A stretch of DNA of 64,000 nt from Achatina immaculata (lineage: Eukaryota; Mollusca; Gastropoda; Stylommatophora; Achatinidae): the NCBI GenBank assembly GCA_009760885.1, contig CM019715.1, forward strand, positions 23,835,642 to 23,899,641, in the 5' to 3' direction. The notes under the pieces were generated by a model. It saw only the letters and a program-made list of their open reading frames with translations, was not told where the DNA came from and ran no database searches. Below are positions 21,555-32,600 of this stretch, piece after piece. Position numbers and translations under genes: made by a program. How positions within the stretch are numbered: the first letter of the stretch is position 1; every line of letters begins with the position of its first letter.

Positions 21555-21945
21555 CTAGCTAGTAATGAATGGAAGTAGCAGAAATGTGGTTTTTAGAAGA
21601 ATGTTGCGAATCCCTTGGACAGCAAAAATAACTAATGAAGAATGTATGAGAAGACCTGGAGAGACAAAAAAATCTTGTCAAAAAAAAAAGAGAGAGACAA
21701 TGTACTTTCATAGGACATGCAATGAGAAGAGGGGACACTGAAAATATTATAACAACAGGAAAAATAGAAGGAAGAAGATCAAGAGGAAGACCAAGAGAAA
21801 TGATACTGGATAGTCTGAGGGGATGGTATAAGAGGAGATCACCAACTGAGCTGATGGCCTGCTGATGATCGTGCACTCTGGAGAAGCATAATAGCCAATG
21901 CCAGTCAGCACGGTGCCTGATGATGATGATGATGATGATGAATAA
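21555..21945 (+). mobile_element. LINE-E 3' end, 5'-truncated
   Basis: Encodes, with stops and frameshifts, RTENIITTGKIEGRRSRGRP-type sequence, REMILDSLRGWYKRRSPTEL and an ANASQHGA-like end, followed by a (GAT)n tail (21919-21943). It matches the C-terminus of the 36655-39760 element. Confidence 0.85.
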
Positions 21946-23274
21946 TGAATGTAAAAATGTATGTACAGCTGACCACTGAACAATGTAGAGGTTAAGCCCT
22001 CTCACCTATGATTAAAATTGAAAGTTAACTTCTGAATCACCAAAATCTGCTGAGAGCCTGCTGTTGACTGGAGTCCTTACTGTAACATAAACAGTTGATT
22101 AACATGTATTTTATATGTACTATATGCTGTACTCTTACAATAATGTATGCTAGAAAAAAAAAGAAAATGATATTAAGAAAATTAAAAGGAACACAAAAAA
22201 AAAAAAAACATTTACAGTACTGTTCTGTATTTATCAATACTACTGTAAGTTTATGTCATCTTTTTATACAAGATGAATCTGTCCACATCTGCATCAATAT
22301 TGTCTTATATGATACAAAACTTTGTAGATGTTATACATATTATTAACACTAGACATAAAAAATGAAAACATAATGAGGAAAATAAATTCATACATATTTA
22401 CAGTTATAGTGATTCACTCATTGATAACAAAGAAGCAACAATATGACAGCTTGATGGTAGCCTAGTGTAACTGATATGATTGTTTCCAGTGAGCTATACA
22501 CTAATGAAAAAATCATTTTATGGAATACGGTGAAGTAACCAGATTCCAGCACAACAATAAATATTTTTTAATTTTTTTTTTTATTTCTGGCTATCCAGTT
22601 TGTCTAAGAGTTTGTCTTTTTTTTCAAATTATCACAAATCTGAGGGGAAAAAACTGTCCACTTTATTTACTGAAAAAATCCACATATACGTGACTTGCAC
22701 AGTTCATACTTGTTCTAAGCTGAACTATATAAAAGAAAAACGTAGAAACACTTTAGCTTGGCTTGTAACACAGTGTTCAAAATATGTCCATTTTATACAC
22801 AGATTTCTTGTCATTAACTCTAAGCTCATTTATCTTCTTAACTACAATATGGTAAGCAATGAAGACATTATAATACAGTCAAATGTAGCTTTTCTGTTAA
22901 CTTTTTTGATAACAAGAACGTACCTCACAATACAGTGAAAACTCCACTGGCTGATAAGAACAAAACAAATGAAATCTGTAACTGATCATCAACACTCTCT
23001 AACATGGGTCAAATTTTCTCAGACAAAAGGTTTAGGCAAGTGTAAGTTAAAAAAAAAGTAAAAGTGATTCATTCACATTAGTTAGGAGTTAGTTTATGCA
23101 TTACAGTATCTTTCATGACTTAATGTAGCTCTAACGTTACAAGAAAGATGGTAGAAATCTAAATGAAACAAAGCTGACACATTAAAGGTGATTTTGTGAG
23201 AGAATTTCAATTTTTAAAAAAAAACAGATAGGAAAATGGTGCAATATATTACCATTTCAGAGCATTTCTGGGAG
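21946..23274. other. AT-rich stretch without recognised genes
   Basis: Homopolymer-rich intergenic or distal 3' DCLK sequence; no domain or repeat family recognised. Confidence 0.5.
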
Positions 23275-23480
23275 TGATGATGCTGTCCAATACCCAATAA
23301 ATGACATGATAGTATCAGAGCTGGCAAATAATAGCCGACTAAGACTCTGTCCCACCTCTCTGTTGGTATCTCCAGTAACAAGCCTAGTCTGGCTAACGTG
23401 GAAGGGATCATTGTAGTCCCCATAGTGATGGAGTCTGTTAAAGAAGACGTGCACATCCTCTGATCTTAGCTCCACCCAAT
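23275..23480 (+). repeat. interspersed repeat X, copy 1
   Basis: Contains AGACTCTGTCCCACCTCTCT, CAAGCCTAGTCTGGCTAACG and TAGTCCCCATAGTGATGGAG, then CTGTTAAAGAAG. The same string of blocks occurs at 40930-41530 and 52575-52860 and, more degraded, at 61840-62400. It is an interspersed family of unknown type with no protein. Confidence 0.7.
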
Positions 23481-23487
23481 GACTGAA

Positions 23488-23870
23488 ATGGTGGCCTGGT
23501 TGGCTGAGTGGTTAGGTGCTCGGTTTACTAATCTGGTAGTATCGAGTTCAGTCCCAGCAATGGGATTTTGTTCTGGTACACACCAAAAATGGATACTAGA
23601 GAAATCTGGGAAGGTAAAGTGACCAAGCATGATACTGACCACATCATACTTTCATGTGCTGAAGGTCATGGAAAATACGAGCTTAACACCGTGCCCCCAA
23701 TCACCTCTTCTTGTGCCTCCAGTATGCCTTAATGGCATGGAAATGGGAATTTTTAACGACTGAAAAAGTAACTACTGTAACCCACTCCCAATTCCATGTG
23801 ATGCTAGGGATCGACTGCTAAGAACATCAGACTCGTAGTTCACAGAAAGATAGAAGATGAAGAAGAGGAA
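23488..23870 (+). mobile_element. tRNA-derived SINE, copy 1
   Basis: It begins with a tRNA-like head: GGCCTGGTTGGCTGAGTGGT (A box TGGCTGAGTGG at 23501-23511) and ATCGAGTTCAGTCCC (B box at about 23545-23555). The sequence resembles a Leu or Ser type tRNA, but the fold is not kept. The body reads CATCATACTTTCATGTGCTG and GCATGGAAATGGGAATTTTT. Related copies lie at 33235-33455, 57005-57255 and 58215-58490. SINEs use the internal boxes for polymerase III transcription and borrow LINE enzymes. Confidence 0.75.
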
Positions 23871-24236
23871 AACATTCCTGTCTTCATTTACTGTCAACTG
23901 ATAATGAGATATTTATCATAAATAACCAATAGTCTTCTACATCAACAAATAAACTCCATTAAATGCTCACAAACAAGTCAAATATTCTACTTACAGAAAA
24001 CTTCACACCAATAGGCACTATTTTGCAAATTTAGTTCTTTCAACAAGTGGGATACAAAACAATAGGTGTGGCAATAGGTGTTTGTCAAGCAGTTGTTGTA
24101 AATGTAACTTTTATGCTACAAATAGATTTCTGACACAACACTGTGATTTTCTCCCCAAATACCAGTTTCACTAAAAACTCTAGTTGTAAACTTCTTATAA
24201 CTATTGTTTCTCTTTTACTCTGTTTCTCCTTTCTGA

Positions 24237-24424
24237 GACTGTTATACTAAAAAGTTTAATTTATTTCTCATGATACCATTATACTAAAAAGTTTAGTCTA
24301 TTTTTCTTGGTACTGTTATACTAAAAAGTGTAATCTATTTCATTTGATACCATTATACTAAAAAGTGTAATCTATTTCTCTTGATACTGTTATGGTAAAA
24401 TGTTTAATCTATTTTTCTTGATGC
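24237..24424. repeat. 37-bp tandem repeat just beyond the DCLK stop codon
   Basis: The unit is about CCATTATACTAAAAAGTTTA plus GTCTATTTTTCTTGGTA, in five imperfect copies. It starts about 100 bases beyond the - strand stop at 24526, so it lies in the DCLK 3' untranslated region if that extends this far. On the - strand AATAAA occurs within the array (about 24259-24264) and could be a polyadenylation signal. Confidence 0.85.
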
Positions 24425-24525
24425 CATTTTGAAACTAACTTCTGAAAATCCTATTTTGCTCTACTGAAATAGGCTCACACTAAAAATTCTTATCCAGATC
24501 AACTTGAAGATGATGTCTGAACATT

Positions 24526-24776
24526 CTATTCTTCTTTTCTAATCCAGTCTTGCTTTTTCTTCTCCTTTAGCCTCTGATAACTTTCATAATTCAGTTGTGA
24601 CTGTACTTCCAACTCCCTGCGTGCTTGTCTGATTGCTGCATCAATGGTCAGAGCGCCATTCGGAACAACATCAGTTTGTGCACCACAAAGAATCCATCTA
24701 TGGCAAAGAACATCCACAGTACTGTAGCGTCTCTTCTTGTCTACAACGAGTAGTCGGCTGATTAAATCTTTGGCAC
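24526..24776 (-). CDS. dclk: DCLK last exon: end of kinase domain and C-terminal tail
   Basis: Acceptor AG at 24777-24778 (T and C rich upstream, CTATTCACAG). The split codon A|GT gives Ser, then AKDLISRLLVVDKKRRYSTV and DVLCHRWIL complete kinase subdomains X-XI (the Arg of KKRRYS matches the conserved Arg). The tail DAAIRQARRELEVQSQLNYE and KEKKKQDWIRKEE is helical, charged and ends at TAG (24526-24528). In vertebrate DCLK the tail is autoinhibitory; the tail here is shorter and shows no clear match. Confidence 0.92.
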
Positions 24777-25294
24777 CTGTGAATAGATATAACAATCTTA
24801 ACCACTTTTATGGGATTAAACCGTGTTTATGTATGTCACTGTAAATGGGGTTTAGTTCTTACCATTTTTTGTGTATACCACCTTTCAGTTGTAGTGAAGT
24901 GTAGTCCTAAATGAAAAAAAAAGATTCTGTTTTAAATTCTTCAAGCAATAAAAGTTGTGTGTACTATGCATGTGTGCCCATCCATACATTGAAAATGTCA
25001 CAGTTGTCTGGCAGGTTTTCCTAACACAACAGGGTAAATAACAGCACCTCTAAAGCTGGGTCACTGGTATTAGGGCTTAAACCCATAGTCTTTGCATGTG
25101 AAGCTTATTCATCATTGCTTCAACATGCCCGCAGTCCTAGCTTCTTGGTGATATAAAACTGCTTAATTCAAGAAAGCCAAAGAAAATACAGGCATTAATG
25201 CTATATGTCTCAGATGCCTTTCTGGCATTACTGGAGGGTAACTATTAACCTGGTTTTTTTTTTTCTGAACAATAAAATATTACAGTTTTTTCAG

Positions 25295-26615
25295 TTCAAT
25301 TCAATCAAGTGTCATGCCGCGTGGCGTAGGTGATCATTTCTCTCCACAATTCTCTATCTTTAGATTTGATTATGAGATCCACCAGTGACTTTCTTCCTAG
25401 CCACACTGACAGCCCATCCAGTAACTTCTCTCTCTGTCTTCCTCTGTCTCTTCTTCCTTCAACTTTTCCAGCTGCCATAGTGTGTTCCAATTTTCCTTTT
25501 CTCAGGAAATGTCCTATAAATCTCGCTTCTCTGCCTCTGATCTTTGCTATAATTTGCTTTTTAACTCCAGCCTCTCTTAAGACTTCTTCATTGGTCTTCT
25601 TAGCTGTCCATGGTACCTTAAACATCCTTCTTATAAACCAAATCTCCATGGCCTCTCGCTGTACTCTCTTATTCATAGACTATGCTTCACATTCATAAAA
25701 TAAAATTGGCTCGATGTAACATTTAAGTACTCGGAATCTTGTTTCTATTGATATGGATCTGTTGCACAAGATGTGTTTCATTGTCTGGAATGCTGACTTG
25801 GCTTGAGCATGTCTGCTTTTTATTTCGTTGTGACATTTCCCACCAGTTGTTATAATCATTCCTAAGTACTTGAATCTATCAACTTGTCTCAGATTTGTGC
25901 CATCCACCATCAATGGTAATGCTACATTTTGGTGGCATTCTTTTCTTTGAGATGACTATCACTTCAGTCTTCTATTTGTTCAGGCTGAGACCTTTATTTT
26001 TACTTTCACAAACCACAATGTCCAGAAGAGCCTGTAGCTCCCCTTCACTTTTAGCAATCAGGAATGTGCCGTTTGCATATCTTAAGTTGTTAAGGTTGTA
26101 CCCACCAACTGATATTCCTGGCATGTTCTCTATATTTCTCATTATGTTTTCGCTGTACAAGGAGAAGAGGTCAGGAGATAAAACACATCCTTGTCTCACT
26201 CCCAATTTTATTTCTTGGAATGCTCCTGTTTGGTTCTCGACCCTCACTGCTGCTGATTGCTGCCAATATATGTTTTTGATAAGTTTCAGATCTTTTCCAT
26301 CTATGTTGATGTCTTCCAGCATTCTTATAATTTCTGTGTGTCTCACTTTATCAAATGGTTTGCAGTAGTCTATGAAGCATAAGTATAGGTTCATCTTTAC
26401 TTCTATTGATCTCTCCGTCAATGTTCTTATTATATTTATAGCGTTACTTGTACCTTTTACTTCGACGAAGCCGCACTGTTCTTCAGCGATTTCTGGTTTT
26501 ATTTTGCTTCTGACTCTTCTCATAACAATACAAAGTAGGATTTTGGTAACATGGCTCATAAGACTAATAGTTCGATGGTCTTCACATTTTTGAGATGCAT
26601 AAAAAAAAAACACTT
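25295..26615 (-). pseudogene. LINE-E-related retrotransposon, 3' half
   Basis: On the - strand, reverse transcriptase starts at about 26610 ([20 protein letters not shown]) and includes [17 protein letters not shown] (motif A), [31 protein letters not shown] (YADD changed to YANG, so catalytically dead), YLGMIITTGGKCHNEIKSRH, WFIRRMFKVPWTAKKTNEEV and a C-terminus ATRHDT stop at 25305. Frameshifts separate three blocks. The tail in the - direction is TTGATTGAATTGAA. Confidence 0.88.
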
Positions 26616-26736
26616 TTTATATGAAAGTATAATTATAAATGATAATAAAACAACTTAAAACAGATATGCATCGACTTCACAGCCACAGTTCGTATGGATC
26701 AATAGGACAGATGTTCATTTAGCCCTACGTCAGATT

Positions 26737-26743
26737 TTGACGA

Positions 26744-26784
<41 letters not shown>

Positions 26785-27102
26785 GGAGAGGAAGGGGAAA
26801 GAGGGAGAGAGAGAGAGGGAGATGGAGGGAGAAAAAGAGAGAGGGAGGGAGAGAAAGAGAGAGGGAGGGAGAGAGAGATGGAGGGAGAGAGAGAGAGAGA
26901 GGGAGGGAAGGAGAGAGAAAGAAAGAGAGAGAGAGAGGGAGGGAGAGGAAGAGGGAGAGAGAGGAGGACAGAAAGAGAGGTAGACAGAGAAAGGGAGAGA
27001 GAGAGGGACAGAAAGAGAGGTAGATAGAGAAAGGGAGAGAGAGAGAGAAGGAGGGAGAGAGAGAGGGACAGAAAGAGAGGTAGAGAGAGAAAGGGTGGGA
27101 GA
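26737..27102. repeat. ~365-bp purine (GA/GGGA) tract
   Basis: Almost pure AG on the + strand, mainly GAGA with GGGA and GGAC units, with a few T and C interruptions. Long open frames of Arg/Glu or Ser/Leu repeats on both strands arise from the composition and are not genes. Mirror-symmetric purine tracts can form triplex DNA. Confidence 0.93.
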
Positions 27103-27129
27103 GACACTAAATACTAACAAAAGTAGACA

Positions 27130-27772
27130 ACAAAAATAAGATTTTTAAGGGCATGCATCTTTCCCATCGCAACATACGCCTATGAGACATGGACACTTAA
27201 CAAAACAGCTGAGAAAAACATGCTACAGAAGAGCTCTTCAAATATCATTTATTCACTCATTCATTTGCATGTCTCTTGCGGAACTTTGCCTCCCAAACAG
27301 CACTCCTGTAGGCCTCTCGGTTGTGAGCAAGATGGCCTGCTGCTGCTGCATCCATTTGCAGATCGTCAACGATGTCTTGCAGCCATCTTCGTTTTGGTCT
27401 TCCTCTTTTTCTTTTTCCCATTATGTATCCTTCCAATAAGGTCTTCTCTAAATTATCATGATGTTTAATGTGTCCAAAATATTTAAGTTTTCCCTCTTTA
27501 ATCCTCTTTACTAGCCAGCCTTCTTCAATATTAAGCTCTTGTAGTATAGATATATTTGTTGTTCAAATATTATCTTGGAAGGGTACATAATGGGAAAAAA
27601 GAGAGGAAGACCAAGGCGAAGATGACTGCAAGACATCGTTGATGATCTGTAAATGGATGCATCAGCAGCAGGTCATCTTGCTCACAACCGAGAGGCCTAC
27701 ATGAGTGCTGTTTGGGAGGCAAAGTTCCGCAAGAGACATGCAAATGAATGAATGAATGAATAGTGATATATA
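27130..27772 (+). mobile_element. LINE-B 3' end, interrupted by a reversed LINE-B tail
   Basis: The + copy begins AAAAATAAGATTTTTAAGGG (ARIFP-type coding end, TTYAYETWTLNKT), stops at 27245 and resumes at 27571 with TATCTTGGAAGGGTACATAA, the GRPRRR block and a (GAAT)n tail (27744-27762). About 150 bases of the family consensus are missing at the junction. Confidence 0.82.
27237..27570 (-). mobile_element. nested reversed LINE-B 3' end with target-site duplication
   Basis: TTCAAATAT occurs at 27237-27245 and 27562-27570. Between them lies the reverse complement of the LINE-B terminus, starting with its (ATTC)-like tail, through CATCCATTTGCAGATCGTCA, up to ATTAAGCTCTTGTAGTATAG. A LINE-B tail has thus inserted in reverse into another LINE-B tail. 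Confidence 0.85.
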
Positions 27773-27789
27773 TATATATATACTGAAAA

Positions 27790-28078
27790 AACAAATGCCT
27801 AAGGAAAATACTCGGCATCAAGTGGAACGAACTCAAGAACAATGCAGAGATAAGACAGATGAGAACAACAACCAGTCTCATGGGTGATTAGGAAAAGGAG
27901 ATGGGCATATGTTGGTCACTTGATGAGAAGAAATGATCAGAGAATCCCAAAACAAGCTATCAAGTGGAACACAACAGGCCAAAGAAAAGAGGCAGACCGC
28001 ATGAAACTCTGAAGAGGACATTGTTAAGAGGGCCAAATTAACAGGCATAAAATCTTTTGATGAGGTTGAAAGACTCGC
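27790..28078 (+). mobile_element. LINE-C 3' part
   Basis: Encodes CLRKILGIKWNELKNNAEIR, then RRWAYVGHLMRRNDQRIPKQ, AIKWNTTGQRKE and GIKSFDEVERLA. It breaks off at 28078 before the usual terminus. Several frameshifts. A reversed copy follows at 28128. Confidence 0.8.
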
Positions 28079-28127
28079 TGACTTTAAAGTCTATGAAGTT
28101 CAGGATCAATGGTTTATGTTTTTCAAT

Positions 28128-28235
28128 ATATCTTATCTTATATCTTATATCCTTCCCGTGCCGTTAAATGTCACACAGGGCTCGCAAAGTAGTTCGCCAA
28201 TTTTTCTGTCTTCGGCGAGTCTTTCAACCTCATCA
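28128..28235 (-). mobile_element. LINE-C 3' terminus, reversed
   Basis: The reverse complement ends with GGCACGGGAAGGATATAAGA and its (ATATAAG)n tail and encodes EVERLAED..NWRTTLRALCD. It faces the + copy ending at 28078, repeating the tail-to-tail layout seen at 13385-14095. Confidence 0.8.
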
Positions 28236-28866
28236 TGACAGTCATTAATCTATCAAACTTCATCTTCTAAAACAAAACATGACAAATATAAATGTATCCC
28301 TTTTAATCTAACTTTCCTTTTAATGAATATTTATTTTTTCTTTCCTACAAAGAAAGTATGTGCTTTGCAGTGAAGTTTAACCTGTTGGGAGATATTCTCT
28401 ATTATCTACTGTTTTAAAAAATAGTATTGATGATGAAATAAAATAAATCTAATACTATAATTGTCTAAGTATGTTTGTTAGACTGTGCCTCCACTATGCC
28501 TTTGAGTGAGAATAGGAAGCAAGTATGTATAAGATGTGCAAGTAGACTGTTTGATATACTTTCATCTGCATAAGCTGACACACAGTAGTTAGATATAGTA
28601 AGCAGAGGTCAAAAACATTAACAAGACTGACTGTAATAATCATTTGATTTGCCTGTAATTTCTGTGTAGACACTTATTAGGTTACTAATGTTCTCAGAAA
28701 CTGTTATATGTATGTTTAACTTGGAAAGAAGATAATTCAAACTACAAATCATATTTTCATTTCTTCTCCCATAATATTTGAAAGGTTACACCTTAACATA
28801 AAGTAGCTGATACTGTCAGTCTTCAGTCACAAATATACTTCCAGCAAACTAAAATAGGTCACTCAC
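28236..28866 (-). other. DCLK intron, no further feature
   Basis: AT-rich intron between the last two kinase exons; nothing recognised. Confidence 0.6.
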
Positions 28867-29034
28867 TTCTGGAAATATTATCCCAGTAGGGGGACAAGAA
28901 CTCGAAGTGTCCAGCTTTAATAAACTCAAACAGTTCTGTCTGTTTGCGGTCCGGAGATCTGAATGGAGGAAACCCACATAGCAAGATGTAAGTTATTACT
29001 CCTACAGCCCACATATCTACCTCAAGTCCATAAC
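28867..29034 (-). CDS. dclk: DCLK kinase exon: subdomains IX-X
   Basis: Acceptor CTATAG (29035-29040) and donor GTGAGT (28861-28866). The split Gly is followed by YGLEVDMWAVGVITYILLCG, the catalytic-core DxW and GV-Y-LL signature of CaM-kinase-like enzymes, then FPPFRSPDRKQTELFEFIKA and SPYWDNISRS. Its 168 bases keep the phase from the previous exon (ending in Gly) to the last exon. It matches DCLK closely (GYG--VD-WA-GVITYILLCGFPPF). Confidence 0.95.
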
Positions 29035-29570
29035 CTATAGAGCCAAAAACAGAAAAATCTGTGTTACTTGTAGCCAAACAGATGGGAAATGTACAGTCAT
29101 TGTATAATTTTATATAAAATAAACTGCAAAAGAATGAAAAAAAAACAATATAATGGTGACAATATACAGTCACCATTTAATGATATGAAAATGTATAGTC
29201 GCACAAAAATTATGTCACACAAAAAGAGACAGGAAAGGAATGTTACAACTATAATATTATGATGAAATTCACAATACCACCTAAGTCTGAACAAATATTT
29301 GAAACAATGATGTCATTTGTTCTTCCATCTACACTCTCATCAAATTTGTATCTCATTAGCATACACCTCCCCCCGTGTGGTACCCAGGATCTGCAAAGAA
29401 TAGGACCACTGTACCCTACCACGCATGATCGTAAAAGGCGACTAAGGAGGGTTCAGCATAGGGCCAGCAACCCTATCCGGTAAAAAAACTATCAGACTGC
29501 TACAGAAACGGAAGCAAGGGAAAAAATAAATGCAGGTGGAAGGAGAAATGCGTATCAGGAAACTGAGCCC

Positions 29571-30959
29571 ATGAAGGTTGTGGATGAAAGCCAGCCACTG
29601 GAAGTCCCCAGCCTGACTGCAGACCTCCTGGAACCTAAACACAAGATGCAAATAGGCAGCTGGAATGTAAGAACACTAAACCAGACTGGAAAACTAGCAC
29701 AAACCATCAAGGAAATGCACAGATACAAACTAGACATACTAGGAATACAAGAAGCAAGATGGACAGGACAAGGCAGAAGGAAATTAACAACACAGCACAC
29801 AGAAGATACAATAATATGGTCAGGTAAAGAAGATCTTCATGAAGGAGGAGTAGCATTGATTATAACAAAAGAAGCATCAAGAGCATTGCTGAAATGGACC
29901 CCAATAAATGAGAGATTATTATATGCACGGTTCAACTCAAGATTCACGAAGCTGTCTATTATAGTTTGTTATGCACCAACAGAAGCAGCTGAAGAGGAAT
30001 TAAAAGAAGATTTTTACAACAGCCTCCAAGCAACAGTAGAAACAATACCCAAGCATGATATGCTACTCATCTTGGGCGACTTCAATGCAAAAGTAGGTGA
30101 AGGAAATGAAGATAGAAGAAGAATCATGGGAAGAGAAGGAATCGGAGAAATAAATGAAAATGGAGAAAGACTGTGCAGTTTCTGTGAAGAAAACATGATG
30201 ACCATTGAAGGGACAATTTTCCAACACAAAAACATCCTGAAGGTGACTTGGAGGTCACCAGATAAAACCACAGAAAACCAAATCGATCACATACTAATAA
30301 ATAACAAGTGGAAACAGTCACTACAAGATGTGCGAGCAAGGAAAGGAGCAGATGTAGGAAGTGATCACAACCTTCTGGTAGCAAAAATAAAACTAAAATT
30401 AAGGAAAGCCAAAATCGGAGAACACAGAAAGATACATTTTGATACAAGAAAACTGATAGACCAGCAAACAAGAAATGAATTCTCAATAGTACTTAAGAAC
30501 CGCTTCAGTGTCCTACAAGACGAAGCAGAAATGTCCATATTAGAGTTCAATAAAACACTACAGGAAACAGCAAAAGAGGTGCTGGGATATCGGAAAAAGA
30601 GAAAAGAGGAATGGATAAGCGAGACCACATGGGAAAAGATAGAGCAAAGAAAAGAAATCAAGAAAAAATTACTGAACACCAAATCACAATGGCTTAAAGA
30701 ACGAGTTTTAAGTAATTATGCACAAAAAGACAAAGAAGTGAAGGAATCATGCCGTCAAGATAAACGTCAATATTATGACAACTTAGCAGAAACAGCAGAG
30801 AAAGCAGCATATACAAATGACATGAAAACCATATATAAAATCACAAAGCAGATGACAGGTAACTTCAACACAAGATGTGAAAGTGCAGTAAGAACACAAA
30901 ATGGACAACTGGTCAGTGGAGAAAGAAAAAAAAATCGAAAGATGGAGGGAACACTTTAA
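29571..30959 (+). pseudogene. LINE-D endonuclease and linker
   Basis: The open frame starts at ATG 29571 (another in-frame ATG is at 29646, at the domain start). Endonuclease motifs are IGSWNVRTLNQTGK, LGIQEARWTG (catalytic Glu), VCYAPTEAAEEE, ILGDFNAKVG, NQIDHILIN and GSDHNLLVAK (catalytic His). All key residues of the AP-endonuclease fold are present. A Lys/Glu-rich linker follows. The frame ends at 30957-30959 because of a shift at an A9 run near 30925; reverse transcriptase continues in the next frame. Confidence 0.9.
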
Positions 30960-31686
30960 CACCCTACTAAACAGAACACAAGCAGCACAAACAATAGACA
31001 TACCTGAAGCAAAAACGGAACTAAACATCAATACAGGACCAATAACAATAAATGAAGTAAAGGAGGCGATAAAGAAGCTAAAATCAGACAGGGCACCAGG
31101 TGAAGATGAAGTGACTGCTGAGATGTTGAAAGCAGAAGAAACAGAAACACCAAAACAACTTTGCCGGATATTACAACAAATTTGGGATCTAGAAAAAGCC
31201 CCAGAGGAGTGGAAAACTGGGCTTATAGTAAAACTACCAAAGAAGGGTGACCTCAGAGATTGCGGGAACTGGAGAGGCATTACCCTACTGCCACTCACCA
31301 GTAAAGTATTTTGCAGAATAATCATCAACAGAATTGTACCAACACTTGAGGAAAAACTTCGGAAAGAGCAGGCAGGATTTAGGAAAGGAAGATCATGCAC
31401 AGACCACATATCTGTTCTTAGACAAATATTAGAACAGGCAAATGAGTGGCATAGCACAATATATGCATTATTCATAGATTTTGAGAAAGCCTTTGACAGT
31501 GTCAACAGAGATGCACTGTGGAAAATCCTAAGATGGCATGGCGTCCCCCATAAAATAGTTAATGTAATCAAAGCCCTATACGAAGGTTTTCAGTGCAAAG
31601 TTATCTGTGGAGAACATACCTCCAGCAGCTTTAGGGTACAAACAGGAGTGAAACAGGGATGTGTACTATACCTCCAGCAGCTTTAG
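30901..31686 (+). pseudogene. LINE-D reverse transcriptase, fingers to motif B
   Basis: Encodes RERWREHFNTLLNR-like sequence (WREHFNTLLNRTQ), KSDRAPGEDEVTAEMLKAEE, VKLPKKGDLRDCGNWRGITL, KEQAGFRKGRSCTDHI, FIDFEKAFDSVNRDALW (motif A with catalytic Asp) and TGVKQGCVL. The frame is then lost because the following 52-base segment is duplicated; the stop is at 31684-31686. Confidence 0.92.
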
Positions 31687-32167
31687 GGTACAAACAGGAG
31701 TGAAACAGGGATGTGTACTATCACCAACATTATTTATCTTGGCAGTAGACTGGTTAATGAAGGAGGCAACATCAGACAAACACAGAGGATTACAATGGAC
31801 CCCTGACACAGCGCTGGAGGACCTTGACTTTGCGGACGACATTTGTCTGTTATCAAGCAGTCACAAAGATATGCAAGAGAAAATAAACAAGCTAACTCAG
31901 AATGCAAACAACATAGGACTAAAGATCAACGTAGGAAAGACAAAGTTAATGAAACAAAATGTGAACAACAGAAATGTACTCAGAGTAGATAACAAGTTAG
32001 TGGAGGAGGTCAATGAATTTGTATACCTTGGCAGCAGAGTAGTAGAAAATGGAGACAGCACAGAGGACATCAACACCAGACTTACTAGAGCAAACCAGGC
32101 TTTTGCAATGCTGCAGACTTTATGGAAATCAAAAAAACAGCATAAATATGAAAATCAGGATATTTAA
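31661..32167 (+). pseudogene. LINE-D reverse transcriptase, motif B to thumb
   Basis: After the duplicated block: GVKQGCVLSPTLFILAVDWL, LDFADDICLLSSSHKDMQ with the catalytic FADD at 31829-31840, KTKLMKQ, and YLGSRVVENGDSTEDINTRL. The catalytic aspartates are intact. The frame ends at 32165-32167 after a shift near an A7 run. Confidence 0.92.
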
Positions 32168-32600
32168 GAGTAATGTTCTAAGTGTACTACTCTATGGAAG
32201 TGAATGCTGGAAAATCACCAAAACCATAGAAAACAAGTTGAATTCTTTCCAGACTAAATGTTTACAAAGAATTAGAAAAATATTTTGGCCAAACACCATA
32301 AGAAATAACATCTTATTAGCAGAAATGCAGATGAAACCACTGACAACAATTATTGAGGAAAGACGATGGCGATGGTTGGGACATGTGCTCCGAATGACTG
32401 ACAACTCACTACCAAAAATAGCACTAAGATGGACACCACAGGGGAACAGAAGTAAGGGCAGACCAAAAGAGACATGGAGAAGAACAACAGAAAGGATGTT
32501 GAGCAATAGAGGGCTCACCTGGGCAAGAGCAGAAAAAAAGGCGAAGGACAGGCATTTGTGGAAAACCCTTGCGGAAGCCCCATGTGCCCTTGGCACTTAA
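32100..32600 (+). pseudogene. LINE-D C-terminal domain
   Basis: Encodes VLLYGSECWKITKTIENKLN, CLQRIRKIFWPNTIRNN, RRWRWLGHVLRMTDNSLPKI and GRPKETWRRTTERMLSNRGL, ending in HLWKTLAEAPCALGT with a stop at 32598-32600. The W-GHVLRM block is typical of RTE-like LINEs and their CFDP2-like derivatives. Confidence 0.9.

Noticed and set aside
23491..23565. A functional tRNA gene
   Set aside because: The head resembles a tRNA but the stems do not pair and it continues into a repeated body shared with other loci, so it is a SINE.
25330..26368. + strand Ser/Leu-rich frames of 122-157 codons
   Set aside because: They are antisense to the LINE-E-related reverse transcriptase; the same applies to + strand frames at 36669-38406 and 38668-39805.
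26725..27120. Long Ser/Leu- and Arg/Glu-rich frames
   Set aside because: Composition artefacts of a purine tract.
30014..31571. - strand frames of up to 262 codons
   Set aside because: Antisense to LINE-D; the + strand carries all conserved motifs.
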